This document shows positions 39,953-49,040 of a stretch of DNA of 55,058 nucleotides, piece after piece. Made by a program: the position numbers and the translations under genes. The notes beneath the pieces were generated by a model. It was not told the DNA's origin. It did not search any database and saw only the letters and a list, made by a program, of their open reading frames with translations. The number at the start of each line of letters is the position of its first letter. Position 1 is the first letter of the stretch. The DNA comes from Sergeia podlipaevii (taxonomy: Eukaryota > Euglenozoa > Kinetoplastea > Trypanosomatida > Trypanosomatidae). Where the stretch lies: contig JASANZ010002150.1 in the NCBI GenBank assembly GCA_030849805.1, positions 1-55,058 of the forward strand, given 5' to 3'.

Positions 39953-40398
39953 AATGAAAGTGTGGAAGGCAGTGAAAAATGAGAAGGAGGATATGCATAA
40001 ATGTGTTTGAGAGATGTGAACTGAAGCAAAAGTGAGGAAGGAAACCCTTTAATTTTGTTGCAGGTCGCATTCTTTCCCATTTTGTGCTATTTACACATTT
40101 AACAAAATAAACAAGAAAGGCGGTGGGGGATTGTTGTGGTATTTTTTTATTTTAATGGGCTGGATGCATATTTTTCTAGCAAGAAAGTACTGAAAAAGTA
40201 TCAACATTGTTACTTGTAAAGATGAGGATTGTTGGGTCTTTCGAAATTCTGTAGCAATCGCCAAAGCATCTACTACCAGCGTTTCATACCTGATGCATTT
40301 TTTCTTTCTTTCTTTCTTTACATTTCAACTACAACCGTGTTCATATTGCAGCAGTATCGCTCATTTTAGTTCAATCGTTATTCTTGTGTCATTTTCAA
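39953..40398 (+). other. Intergenic spacer with trans-splice signal
   Basis: No gene seen. The (TTTC)n tract at 40297-40320, then ATATTGCAG with AG at 40350-40351, gives a strong acceptor 47 nt before the RMD1-like ATG. Confidence 0.6.
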
Positions 40399-41085
40399 AT
40401 GTCCAACTGGGAAAAGATTGCCACAGAGTCCGAGGCTGTTCTCGAAAAGCCCGACATCTCTGGATGCCACAAGATCCTCACTGAGGCCTACGCAGCTGGC
40501 GAAACCCACCCCCAGATTCTCTGGCGCCTCGGCCGCTCCTACTACGAGATGGCTGAAGAGACGACTGATCAGGCGGTCCGCGATCCCTACCTCAAGACTG
40601 GTCTTGAGTTGTGCCAGAAGAGCGTTGATGAGGACCCCAACAACTTCGCTTCCCATAAGTGGCTGGGTATCCTCATCTCCGCTCAGAACGTTGGCACCAA
40701 GGAGAAGATTGCCAACGCGTATGTCATTCGTGATCAGTTTCTCAAGGCAGTTGAACTCAACCCCAACGATGCCACCTCTCTGCACTGCATGGGCAGCTGG
40801 TGCTACTCAGTACTTCAGGTCGGCTGGCTTGAGCGCAAGGCAGCATCCGTGCTCTTCGGCGAACCCCCGTCATCCACCTACGAAGAGTGCCTCAAGTACC
40901 TTTTGGCCTCTTCGGAGGCCGGCGACACGATCCACAACGCCACTTTGACTGGAGATGCCTACTACAAGCAGAAGAAGTATGCTGAAGCCAAGGAGTGGTA
41001 CAACAAGGCTATCGCTATGCCCGTGGCCAGCGAGCTTCAGAAGCGCAACCACCAGAAGGCTGTGGAGAAGCTCGCCAAGTGCTAA
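40399..41085 (+). CDS. RMD1-like (regulator of microtubule dynamics) TPR protein
   Basis: A 228-residue all-helical protein. It resembles the RMDN/FAM82 family: ILWRLGRSYYEMAEE, SHKWLGILIS, KIANAYVIRDQFLKAVELNPNDATSLHCMGSWCYSV and KKYAEAKEWYNKAI are its typical TPR-like blocks. Animal RMDN1 associates with microtubules and mitochondria; the trypanosomatid role is unknown. The start at 40399 is the first in-frame ATG after the acceptor at 40350. Codon use is notably biased toward C/G-ending codons, suggesting high expression. A diverged copy with an in-frame TAG lies 7.2 kb downstream (47620-48309). Confidence 0.85.
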   Translation: MSNWEKIATESEAVLEKPDISGCHKILTEAYAAGETHPQILWRLGRSYYEMAEETTDQAVRDPYLKTGLELCQKSVDEDPNNFASHKWLGILISAQNVGTKEKIANAYVIRDQFLKAVELNPNDATSLHCMGSWCYSVLQVGWLERKAASVLFGEPPSSTYEECLKYLLASSEAGDTIHNATLTGDAYYKQKKYAEAKEWYNKAIAMPVASELQKRNHQKAVEKLAKC

Positions 41086-41951
41086 GCGAAGTGGTGGCGG
41101 ATCTTTTCAACAAAAGTGGAGAAAAAGAAAAAAAGTTCCGCTGTTGTTGCTTTTATTTTCATTTGTTGTTGTTTGTTTTTTTGCTCTGTTGTAGTGGTTT
41201 CGGGGGGAATGGCGTGGATAACATATGGCACGAGCGGAGAAGTTTAAAGAGAGATATCCACATGGATAGCTTTTAATCCATGTTTGCTATTAAGGCATGC
41301 ATTGCTATTGTACTTATGTAGATATTTCTTCTCCTTTTGTCTTCTTTTTTTCTCTATTGTGCGTCGCTTTGTTATCGCTATTGCATCTGGTTTGGGTCGG
41401 CATAACAAGCAGTATATATGTGCATGTACGCGTAGCTTTTATACATGTGTGAGGAGGCGGAAAGAGAAAAAGAGAGATTAATTAAAGCTATCGACTCCAC
41501 GCTTACTACTCTTATCATTATCATAATATCTTTGTGCACTTACAATATATGCTAGCAACAACGAAAGAAAAAAAAAATACAGTATTATTGTTACCTCTTT
41601 CAGTCACTCTTTTGCTGTTGATTTGAAAGGATGGTCATAGTGAGCATCAGCATACTGCCTGACCGCTTGCTTTGTTTTCTTCCCGGTTTTTTTTTTCACA
41701 ATTTAATAGGCTACAGATTCTTTTTTTTTCTGATTTTTTTCTTCTAAAGAAAGGAAAAAAGTTAAAGCGTTTGCGTAGATATCACTCTCGTTCTCATACT
41801 AAGTTAAACTTAAAGCCGCCCTAACACAGAAAGAGTGCGGGGCTCTCTGTAGACCATAGATTCACCGCTTGTGTGTGCATGTGTGCTTTATATGCAAAAT
41901 TCAAAGCGCTCTTTTATATTATTTTTATCAAGGGAACAACAGCAAGAACAT
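41086..41951 (+). other. Intergenic spacer
   Basis: No gene seen. The RMD1-like 3'UTR occupies the left part. TTATTTTTATCAAG with AG at 41931-41932 is a candidate acceptor for the broken coiled-coil gene, 20 nt before its likely original ATG at 41952. Confidence 0.5.
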
Positions 41952-43327
41952 ATGTCGCATACTTCCTCTTGCTCTTGTTGTGACGCCGTAAATGCTCACC
42001 GCTCGCGTGAACAGTCCTTGCATCGCCTAAAGGAATTTTTTAGAAGCATGCATTTGACACAGAAGGCTCATACGAGGACCTATTTATGGTGTTGCTCTCC
42101 TCCTGCAAGCATCTAATAGATACCAACATTGATCTCAGTGATCAGCTCAAGCATCAGGAACTGGAGTCTCAACGCCTTAGTCTTGAGCTGACTGCGTTAC
42201 GAGACCTTTGCACTGATGCCACCGCCAGGGGCATCCATGTTCGTATCCAGGAACAACACTCGCAACCGTCTCATGGTTTGTCTACTGCCCAGCGATCATC
42301 GTCGCCTTCGTCAATCAACGATGAGGACAAGGGGGAGGAAAAGTCGGCTTGCCGTGTTGCCAATATTTCAAACCGACACCGCGATACGCAGGTCGTACCC
42401 GCGGAGTTGCACAAAGACTCCCACCGCATCTTTGATGAGCTGCCACATCTGCACAGACAACACAACGAGGTGGTAGACTCTCTCGATTGTCTTCGCGCGG
42501 AGGTGAAGCAGTTGATGAAAAAGGTCACATCATCTGCGAGTGCCTTTGGTGTTGTCTTGGCATCCTTGCACCTTTTAAGCACTACACACAGCCAGACCCA
42601 TGCAGCCACGGTGGGCCAGCTTGAAGAGGTGGTGAGCCGCCTAGAACGTCACATACAATCACTAAACACCCAGTTGACGAGCTCATTGGCGCACGTCTCG
42701 GCACAATCCAACCGCACAGCACATAACATGAGGAAGTGTTCAGGGGCAGTAAAAGCACTTGTGCGGCGGAGTGGCGAGGACAACAGAACAATTGCCAACG
42801 CCGCCACTGATCTACGAAGTGCCTTGGATGACTGCCAGCAAGCCATTGATGTTGTGCGCATCGAGCAGCAACAGCAACAAAAGCGTATTGGAATTATTAC
42901 ATCTGCAGTGGCAATCAATTCAATCACCTCTACGGCCACAGAAGCCTCTCTGCGTTCACGCTCTGCCTCGTTTCCTCCCGCAACTTCATATGCGAGGCTC
43001 GAAGGTGGTGAGTACGTGCACCGAGTCGTGGATCAGCGTATTCGACGCTTGTGGGGCGAGCTGCAGATGATAACCTAAGACGCAGAACAATTTCTAGATG
43101 CCGCACTGACACAGACCTCGCCGTACATCATTGCCATTGCTGGCACCTCTCCTACAGTCCAAAGAAGCCGTCGGGCCAGTAACGGCGGCAGTCTTGAGCG
43201 AGGAGATAGAAGTACTGCTTGCGCGTCTGTGAATCCACGAGCACAGGTGGTTGGACTGCGCCTGCAGAGCATCCTGCAAACCCTTGCTCAAGCGCTTGCC
43301 TTGCCGCAGTCTCCCTGCAGTTACTAG
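41952..43327 (+). pseudogene. Probable full extent of a broken coiled-coil gene
   Basis: This is the outline of the ancestral gene around the intact frame 42086-43078. At the 5' end, frame 41952-42043 encodes MSHTSSCSCC...SLHRLKEFF, and the frame of the main ORF encodes KHAFDTEGSYEDLF just before its first ATG; one missing base near 42041-42044 would join them. At the 3' end, TAA at 43076-43078 is followed in frame by 82 further sense codons to TAG at 43325-43327. Confidence 0.5.
42086..43078 (+). CDS. Coiled-coil protein, intact central frame of a probably damaged gene
   Basis: A 330-residue frame with no named family. The N-terminal ~35 residues (MVLLSSCKHLIDTNIDLSDQLKHQELE) and residues ~105-235 are heptad-like helices (LDCLRAEVKQLMKKV; VGQLEEVVSRLERHIQSLNTQL; LRSALDDCQQAIDVVRIEQQQQQ). 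Residues ~60-100 are Ser-rich and disordered. The C-terminus YVHRVVDQRIRRLWGELQMIT runs straight into TAA, after which the same frame continues with DAEQFLDAALTQTSPYIIAIAG and beyond, as if one codon had mutated to a stop. Coding character also extends upstream of the ATG. Structural or cytoskeletal roles are typical of such proteins, but none is shown here. It may still be expressed as this shortened product. Confidence 0.6.
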   Translation: MVLLSSCKHLIDTNIDLSDQLKHQELESQRLSLELTALRDLCTDATARGIHVRIQEQHSQPSHGLSTAQRSSSPSSINDEDKGEEKSACRVANISNRHRDTQVVPAELHKDSHRIFDELPHLHRQHNEVVDSLDCLRAEVKQLMKKVTSSASAFGVVLASLHLLSTTHSQTHAATVGQLEEVVSRLERHIQSLNTQLTSSLAHVSAQSNRTAHNMRKCSGAVKALVRRSGEDNRTIANAATDLRSALDDCQQAIDVVRIEQQQQQKRIGIITSAVAINSITSTATEASLRSRSASFPPATSYARLEGGEYVHRVVDQRIRRLWGELQMIT

Positions 43328-44009
43328 TGTTGCTGCCGTCGTGATAGAAGGAAACCAATTGCTTCCTTAGCTATATAGGAATTTTGATACACATTCACGC
43401 AGCTGTACTAGCCTTTGAGGGCTGAGGAAGTAAAGAAATTGTGAATCTTCACTTTATTTATTTACATATATTTAGTATATAAGCGCATGTGCGGGCACGC
43501 ATACTCGTCTGTAAAGACTGTTTCAGTATCTCTATCCATACGCAAAAAAAAAAAATCATTTCGGCATTTAGATATATACATGTAGTGATTAAGTAAGAAA
43601 GGAGTGTGTGTATGATTAGCATTTTCATTACTACAAGTACCGAAGGTAAGCCATGGGTCATGTATATATAAGTTGCTCATATGTTATCCCAAAGCATTTT
43701 TATCCTCTTTTTTTCTCTTTCCTTTTTCTCTTTCCCACGTACAAACGCACATCCGCATAGTTTGAGTGCATCCCCTCCGCACTCCAGAACTAACAGTGTG
43801 TACATTGGTACAGTTTCGATCATTTTACTATTATTTAGCAGTTGCCTTGTTTTCTTGTTCTTTCCGCATACAAAAAAGGTGTATATATATTAAGTGCGCC
43901 ATACACATCCCCCCTCTTCTGTTTTTTTTTTTTTGCCTTAAGTAAAGCCTTGCTCTAAGTTGCATTCATTAGAGGTGTTCTCTTTTTCTTCATTTGTTGC
44001 TTTCGTTAA
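43328..44009 (+). other. Intergenic spacer
   Basis: No gene seen. A C/T-rich tract at 43908-43939 with AG at 43941-43942 is a good acceptor for the CDF transporter gene. Confidence 0.6.
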
Positions 44010-45722
44010 ATGCGCCGTGTGATAGTCCGCAGCGCTCTGATTATGAAAACGTCCCTCACCAGCGCTGCCGTCTCTGCTGCGGCCGGGCAGCAACAGGAGA
44101 GACTGCGCAGTCATAGTCATGGCGGCGGCGGCCACCACCATCACAGCCATGGGTCAATTGAAAAGGACATCCAGGGCAAAAACCTGCGAGCATGCCAGAT
44201 GGCAACTGCCGCAGGCGGAGCTACTAACGTGATATTCAGTGTGACGAAAATCTGGCTAGGCTCGTCTGGTGGCTCCGTGGCGCTGGTCGCGGATGGCTTT
44301 CACGCCCTCACAGACATTGTGGCTGACATTGTGTCATACGCCTCCATCTCCTTTGCGCAGAAACCGTTCCCACGCTGTCGGTACCCTTTTGGAATTGGGC
44401 GGCTTGAGACGTCTGGCGCAGTGCTGGTGGCAGCCATTCTTTTTTTTGGTGGAATCGCGCTTCTCGTGCAGTCAGTTCACCAATGCGTGGAGGACGCCAC
44501 GAAGCTGACAGCCGTGGCGCTCGTCGGTGTTTCTCCAGCGGTTCCTGCCTTCCTTCGTGTTGGTGCTGAGGACGTGGCCTCAGATCCCCACACGCATGGG
44601 GACGGCCATGCGCACGCTGAGAGCTCGCATGGCAGTGAGGACGCCGGCTCCTCGCATGGGCATAGCCACGGCGCCCACGGTCACAGTCACTTCCAGATGA
44701 CAGAGTATGACTCTCAGACCGGGCAGCAAATGGTGATGTGGTCCATGGTAATGCTGGCAGCTGTGTCTGTCGTTTGCAAGGAGCTCCTCTTCCAGTGGAC
44801 CAAAAGGGTCGGAGTGCGAGCAGGGTCGCGTGTTGTGATTGCAAACGCGTACCATCACCGCGCTGATGCGTGGAGCGGCGGTGTAGCGCTGATTGGTGTC
44901 CTGGGTCAGTTCTTTAGTCTTCCTGGCATTGACGGCGTTGCAGGGTTAGTTGTGTCGGCCTCCATCTGCAGAATAGGGTACGGTCTATTCCGTGACTCTA
45001 TTATGGAGTTTTTCGACTACCAGAATGCGGAGGAGGTGGCTCAAGTCCGCAGCAAGCTGCAAGACTTTCATCTTCGCATGTCAGAGATCACGAAGGCTGT
45101 TGTGACCGATACCGGCGACTCAAACAATCAAAGCCTCACACTTGTCAGCACGAGCAAAATTCGATTTATCAACGTATTCCTCATGCGGCACGGCCACAGC
45201 TACGCGTTGCACGTGACACTGCTTGTGAGCGAGTTGTGGACTGCCAAGCAAATTCAAGAAGCTGTGGACATGCTGAGCACGCTTGCCAAGACAAGTCTGC
45301 CAGTGCGCGATACGTTCATCTCATTACTGCCCTGCAGCAGCGAGACGGTTCCTCGTAAGGCATTTCTGGGCCTCAGTAGAGAGGCGACGGAGACGAGGCA
45401 CGAAAGCACCACTGAAGCAGCTGCAGACAATCACCGCAGTGGTGAGGAGAAGGATGAGGCACATGAGCACCACTACCACCACGCGTGTGGCGGTGAGGAG
45501 CCAAGCTGTCACACCACAGGCGCGATAGTGAACCCATCACTGGAGAAGTGCCTAGGAGCACTTACAGAGTTTCACGGCTTTGTGGAGCCGATTGTGTATG
45601 ACTGGAACGAAAAGAGCCTCACCGTTCCTTTTGCGCTCAAGGACTGCAGCGAGTGTGCTCGTGACGTCGAATCACTCTCAATCATCTTCAAGCTTCGTGT
45701 TGTAGAAACGCGCCATGGATAG
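44010..45722 (+). CDS. Cation diffusion facilitator (CDF/SLC30) metal transporter
   Basis: A 570-residue CDF protein. The basic N-terminus MRRVIVRSALIMKTSLTS may be a mitochondrial presequence. Three His-rich stretches (about 34-49, 194-228 and 468-480) would bind metal. Both transport-site HxxxD motifs are intact: H98-x3-D102 (FHALTD) in TM2 and H282-x3-D286 (YHHRAD) in TM5, the signature of Zn-type rather than DxxxD Mn-type CDFs. The cytosolic or matrix C-terminal domain follows (about 345-440), with a long extension to 570 ending in CSECARDVESLSIIFKLRVVE. CDFs are proton antiporters exporting Zn, Fe or Co from the cytosol into organelles or out of the cell. The substrate (Zn versus Fe, as in mitochondrial MMT types) is undecided. 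Confidence 0.88.
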   Translation: MRRVIVRSALIMKTSLTSAAVSAAAGQQQERLRSHSHGGGGHHHHSHGSIEKDIQGKNLRACQMATAAGGATNVIFSVTKIWLGSSGGSVALVADGFHALTDIVADIVSYASISFAQKPFPRCRYPFGIGRLETSGAVLVAAILFFGGIALLVQSVHQCVEDATKLTAVALVGVSPAVPAFLRVGAEDVASDPHTHGDGHAHAESSHGSEDAGSSHGHSHGAHGHSHFQMTEYDSQTGQQMVMWSMVMLAAVSVVCKELLFQWTKRVGVRAGSRVVIANAYHHRADAWSGGVALIGVLGQFFSLPGIDGVAGLVVSASICRIGYGLFRDSIMEFFDYQNAEEVAQVRSKLQDFHLRMSEITKAVVTDTGDSNNQSLTLVSTSKIRFINVFLMRHGHSYALHVTLLVSELWTAKQIQEAVDMLSTLAKTSLPVRDTFISLLPCSSETVPRKAFLGLSREATETRHESTTEAAADNHRSGEEKDEAHEHHYHHACGGEEPSCHTTGAIVNPSLEKCLGALTEFHGFVEPIVYDWNEKSLTVPFALKDCSECARDVESLSIIFKLRVVETRHG

Positions 45723-46488
45723 CAAGCCAGTGAGGATGAGGAATGTGTGAGGAAGGTGCTCACTCTGAGGTATGGAGAAATGGAAACATGTGAAAGAAAA
45801 GTGATCGTGGCGATTATGATAAACGAACTCTCTGCTCCTCACTACTACTAGCCCTTCTACATAAAATAAACAAACAAAAAAATGGGGGATAGAGATAGAG
45901 GGGGGGGAGAGAGGGAAGGTCCTATGTAGGGGGATTCTACTTATCTAAATGCATACCCCGTTGGGTTTTTCATTGCAAATGAAGCAAGCAGCTCAGCATA
46001 AGAAGAGGGGAGGAAAGAAATGTCGAGGTAGAAGCTAAAGAGCGCTTAAATGCCACAAACGCAAACACGCATGTTTGCGTTTTTGCTTTGCTTTGTATGG
46101 TGCGCAGTGAATGTGGTATGGTTTTGCATTCTTTATAGAGTTACACTCTATATATACAATGTTGCAATCTGGGTTTGCAGAAAGTAGAAAGGAAAAGCAA
46201 ACCGTCTTCAAATACGTTGTTCAGCTCACCATGGTAGACCCTTATCTACGTTAGGCACAACGCACTTGATCAATCATCTGTTTTTTTTTTCTGTGTGTAT
46301 GGTAGTGCCCAAATTGTTGTGTATATATTTTTTCTTTTTTGATTCTTTCTACACAATCTTTTTTTTAACGAAGGAAACTAGATTGGATAGACTGTACCAT
46401 TCAAGGTTTGCGCGAAAAAAATATTAAACTATTTTTTTTTTAGAACTATAGAAATACTCTCATTTGCATTTGTCTCTCATACAAAGCG
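45723..46488 (+). other. Intergenic spacer
   Basis: No gene seen. It contains a perfect 10-bp inverted repeat (separate entry). The T-run at 46430-46441 with AG at 46442-46443 is the likely acceptor for the TBP gene. Confidence 0.6.
46057..46082 (+). repeat. Perfect 10-bp inverted repeat, 6-nt loop
   Basis: AAACGCAAAC at 46057-46066 and GTTTGCGTTT at 46073-46082 are exact reverse complements around a six-base loop (ACGCAT), followed by T-rich sequence. In RNA it would form a stable hairpin in the 3'UTR of the CDF gene or the leader region of TBP. A regulatory role is possible but unproven. Confidence 0.6.
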
Positions 46489-47304
46489 ATGGAGTATGAC
46501 GATCCCTTCGACTTTGGAGCTGATGAATACGGCGCTGACGATATATTTGACGATCATGTTGGTGTAACAGGGGATTTTGCGGAAGAATCCTACGGTGAGA
46601 CAGGGCAAGGCGCGCCTCAGAGTCCAACCGAGGACACAGACGATGTTGTTCCCCCACGAATCGAAAATGTTCAGACCTATCTCCCAAACGTAAGCCCCAC
46701 GGCGTGTCCTGTGGTAGTTGCCGTTCTTGCTCAAGCTGATCTTGCTGTAGGTATTGATCTTTGCGCGCTGAGCTGCGCCACTCGTAATGTGGAATTTATG
46801 CCTAATAATCGCATCGTTGCGGCAACCATGCGTCTGCATGATCCTAGCGCGGTGGTGCTGGTACGTAGCTCAGGCTCCCTCACCATCATTGGTGCCGCAA
46901 GCATCAGTGAAGCCAGGCAAGCCGCTGAGCTCGCCGCGCGCATTATCCGTAAAGCGCTCGACCTGAACTTTGTGACGTTTAGATTCCGTGTGCGCTCCAT
47001 CATGGCTCGCTTTAACGCTTGCAGTCCTGTTCGCCTAGATGACCTTTCGAGCCACCGCTTCAATGAAGAGGAGTCCCCAGGCCTCCGCTGTGTTTACTCT
47101 AGCTATGAGCCAGAGAGGTTCAACGGATGCACTGTGCGGCTTGTTGGGAAATCTGACGCTAACAAATGGAGTGTCAGCTGTACGGTATTTGTGACTGGCA
47201 AAATTAACATGATGGGGGCTCGGAGTGCCGAGGAATTGCAATTTGCGTTTGACGCACTGGTGCCCATTCTGTCCAAGTACATTGGAGGAAGAAGAGGTGA
47301 GTGA
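46489..47304 (+). CDS. TATA-binding-protein-related factor (TBP/TRF4)
   Basis: A 271-residue protein with an acidic N-terminus (1-~60, Asp/Glu/Gly-rich) and a two-lobed TBP core (about 62-266). Lobe 1 shows VAVLAQADLAVGIDLCALSCATRNVEFMPNN ... AATMRLHDPSAVVLVRSSGSLTIIGA; lobe 2 shows RFNACSPVRLDDLSSH ... YSSYEPERFNGCTVRL ... CTVFVTGKINMMGA, with the conserved SSYEPE(R/L)F block. Several TATA-intercalating phenylalanines of canonical TBP are replaced, as is known for trypanosomatid TRF4, which acts with SNAPc at spliced-leader and small-RNA promoters in the nucleus. The start is the first ATG after the T-run acceptor (AG 46442-46443). Confidence 0.93.
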   Translation: MEYDDPFDFGADEYGADDIFDDHVGVTGDFAEESYGETGQGAPQSPTEDTDDVVPPRIENVQTYLPNVSPTACPVVVAVLAQADLAVGIDLCALSCATRNVEFMPNNRIVAATMRLHDPSAVVLVRSSGSLTIIGAASISEARQAAELAARIIRKALDLNFVTFRFRVRSIMARFNACSPVRLDDLSSHRFNEEESPGLRCVYSSYEPERFNGCTVRLVGKSDANKWSVSCTVFVTGKINMMGARSAEELQFAFDALVPILSKYIGGRRGE

Positions 47305-47619
47305 CACTACTGCCACTACCTCTGTGCCACCACCGTTTAGCTGAAAATATAGACGAAGAAAAACAAAGCATCGCTGTGGTGCCCTCACCACAAACACAAT
47401 CTTATGCATGTATGCATTCAATGCATTACGAGCAAATAGGTCAGTCGTTACGCCGTCCTTCTCCATTTTATAATTTCTCTTTTCTTTTCTCCCTATCATC
47501 GTCTATCACCTTTATTCATCACATTTTTCTTTTCATTTAAACATGTCTGTGGGTGCGCTTAGTATCCTGCAGTCATCTTACAGAAGATCAACTATACCTA
47601 GTCCAGGCAACTTGATTCA
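47305..47619 (+). other. Short intergenic spacer
   Basis: No gene seen. The T/C-rich tract at about 47471-47537 could serve as polypyrimidine tract for the RMD1-like pseudogene, with several AGs following (for example 47571-47572). Confidence 0.5.
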
Positions 47620-48309
47620 ATGACCGACTGGAAACATGTGGTCTCTGAAACGGGCGAGGCTCACAATACGTGGGATCTTAAGAGTTGTCACGCGATTTTG
47701 ACAGAGGTGTATGCATCGGGGATTCACAACCCTGAGGTCCTCTGGCGTCTTGGTCGCCCCTACTATGAAATGGCGCAAGAAACGCTTGATAACAGAATTT
47801 GCAAGCCACTTCTCAAAAGTGGTCTTGATATCAGCACAAGGAGCGTAATGGAGGTGAGTGGTAGTTGCGACACGCACACGTGGGCCGGCATTCTCATCTC
47901 TGCTCAGATGGTGCCACTGAAAGAAACGGTGCGAAACGCGTATGTTATTCGTGATCACTTTTCTAAAGCGCTTGAGTTCCGCCCGAACGATACTCTCGCC
48001 CCTCATTGTATGGGAAACTAGTGCCACTCGGTCCTTCAGATCTCGTGGGTGGAGCGCAAGTTTGCCGCCGTTCTCTTCGGCAAGCCCCCAACTTCAACCC
48101 ACGAAGAATGCCTCAAATACCTTTTGGCCTCTGCCAAAGAAGGCGATGTTATCTACAACGCTGACCTGATTGAGGATGCCTACTACCAGGAGAAGAAGTA
48201 CGCTGAAGCCAAGGTGTGGTATACAAGGGCACAGAGTATGCCTGCCCTCATAGCATGCCAGAAACGCATTCAGAGAAATGCTGCTGACAAGCCAGCCAAG
48301 ATTAAATAA
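47620..48309 (+). pseudogene. Diverged RMD1-like copy with an in-frame TAG
   Basis: The same length and order of blocks as the intact gene at 40399-41085, roughly half identical at protein level (ILTEVYASG, VLWRLGRPYYEMAQET, GILISAQ, NAYVIRDHFSKALEFRPNDT, EECLKYLLAS, KKYAEAKVWY). The frame from ATG 47620 is open for 133 codons, then hits TAG at 48019-48021, where the intact copy has TGG (Trp of GSWCYSV). Beyond the TAG the frame continues open for 95 codons to TAA at 48307-48309 with no other lesion. A single TGG-to-TAG change thus explains the break. It is either a young pseudogene, a readthrough gene or a gene expressed as a truncated protein. Divergence well beyond the one stop suggests it functioned for some time after duplication. 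Confidence 0.8.
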
Positions 48310-48733
48310 AGGGTAAAACCCCTCACTCCCCCTCCCCTTAACTCCTATTTCTTTCCCTTTTTTCTAAAACTACTTTTTTTTGCTTTTAGAGCAAGTCAAG
48401 AGCAATCTCTTACTTTGCTTTAACTGAGCCAAGTTGCCAGCAGTATATTATCCTTTTTCTTCATTTTTATATACCAGGTGGGGTCTCTTTTATCAATACT
48501 TCTTTGCGCTTGTGTTTTTCCAAAACATCTTTCTTTTTTAAGTCCTTTTATGTTTATATTCTTTAATCTTTAGCATTTGTGATCATCATGAATGTATGTT
48601 TGTGTAAATGTGTGCTCCCCTTTTCTTTGATCGCTAACTTTGCTTTCTAATTGCCATCGGTGAATTCTTTTTCCTCTCAGTCAGCTTGCGCAGTACAGCT
48701 GTTCACCATGTTTACATACGAGTATCTACCTTT

Positions 48734-48768
<35 letters not shown>

Positions 48769-49040
48769 GTTGAAAGAAAATCTCTTTTATTTTGGAGGGT
48801 ATGGGTGTGCGCATGTGTACACTTTCTCGCATAGGAGCGTTCCGTTTGAGCTTCCCTTCATCACTTTTTTTTTTCTCTTCTTCCCTCTCATAAAACAATC
48901 TGTTGCACGATTTCTCTCGCCAATTTAATATTCAAGATAGATAGCTTACATTAGAGGTAGAGTGTCTGGAAGCAGAAAGAGGCATATTCTTTGTTGTTGT
49001 TGTTCCGTTTCTCTTTCTGTACCTCCACGGTGGCCTCGTG
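48310..49040 (+). other. Intergenic spacer
   Basis: No gene seen. It contains an (AT)n run at 48739-48765. The pyrimidine tract at about 48867-48890 and AG at 48935-48936 form a probable acceptor for the TUTase gene. The TUTase frame is open upstream of 49041 but without an ATG. Confidence 0.55.
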
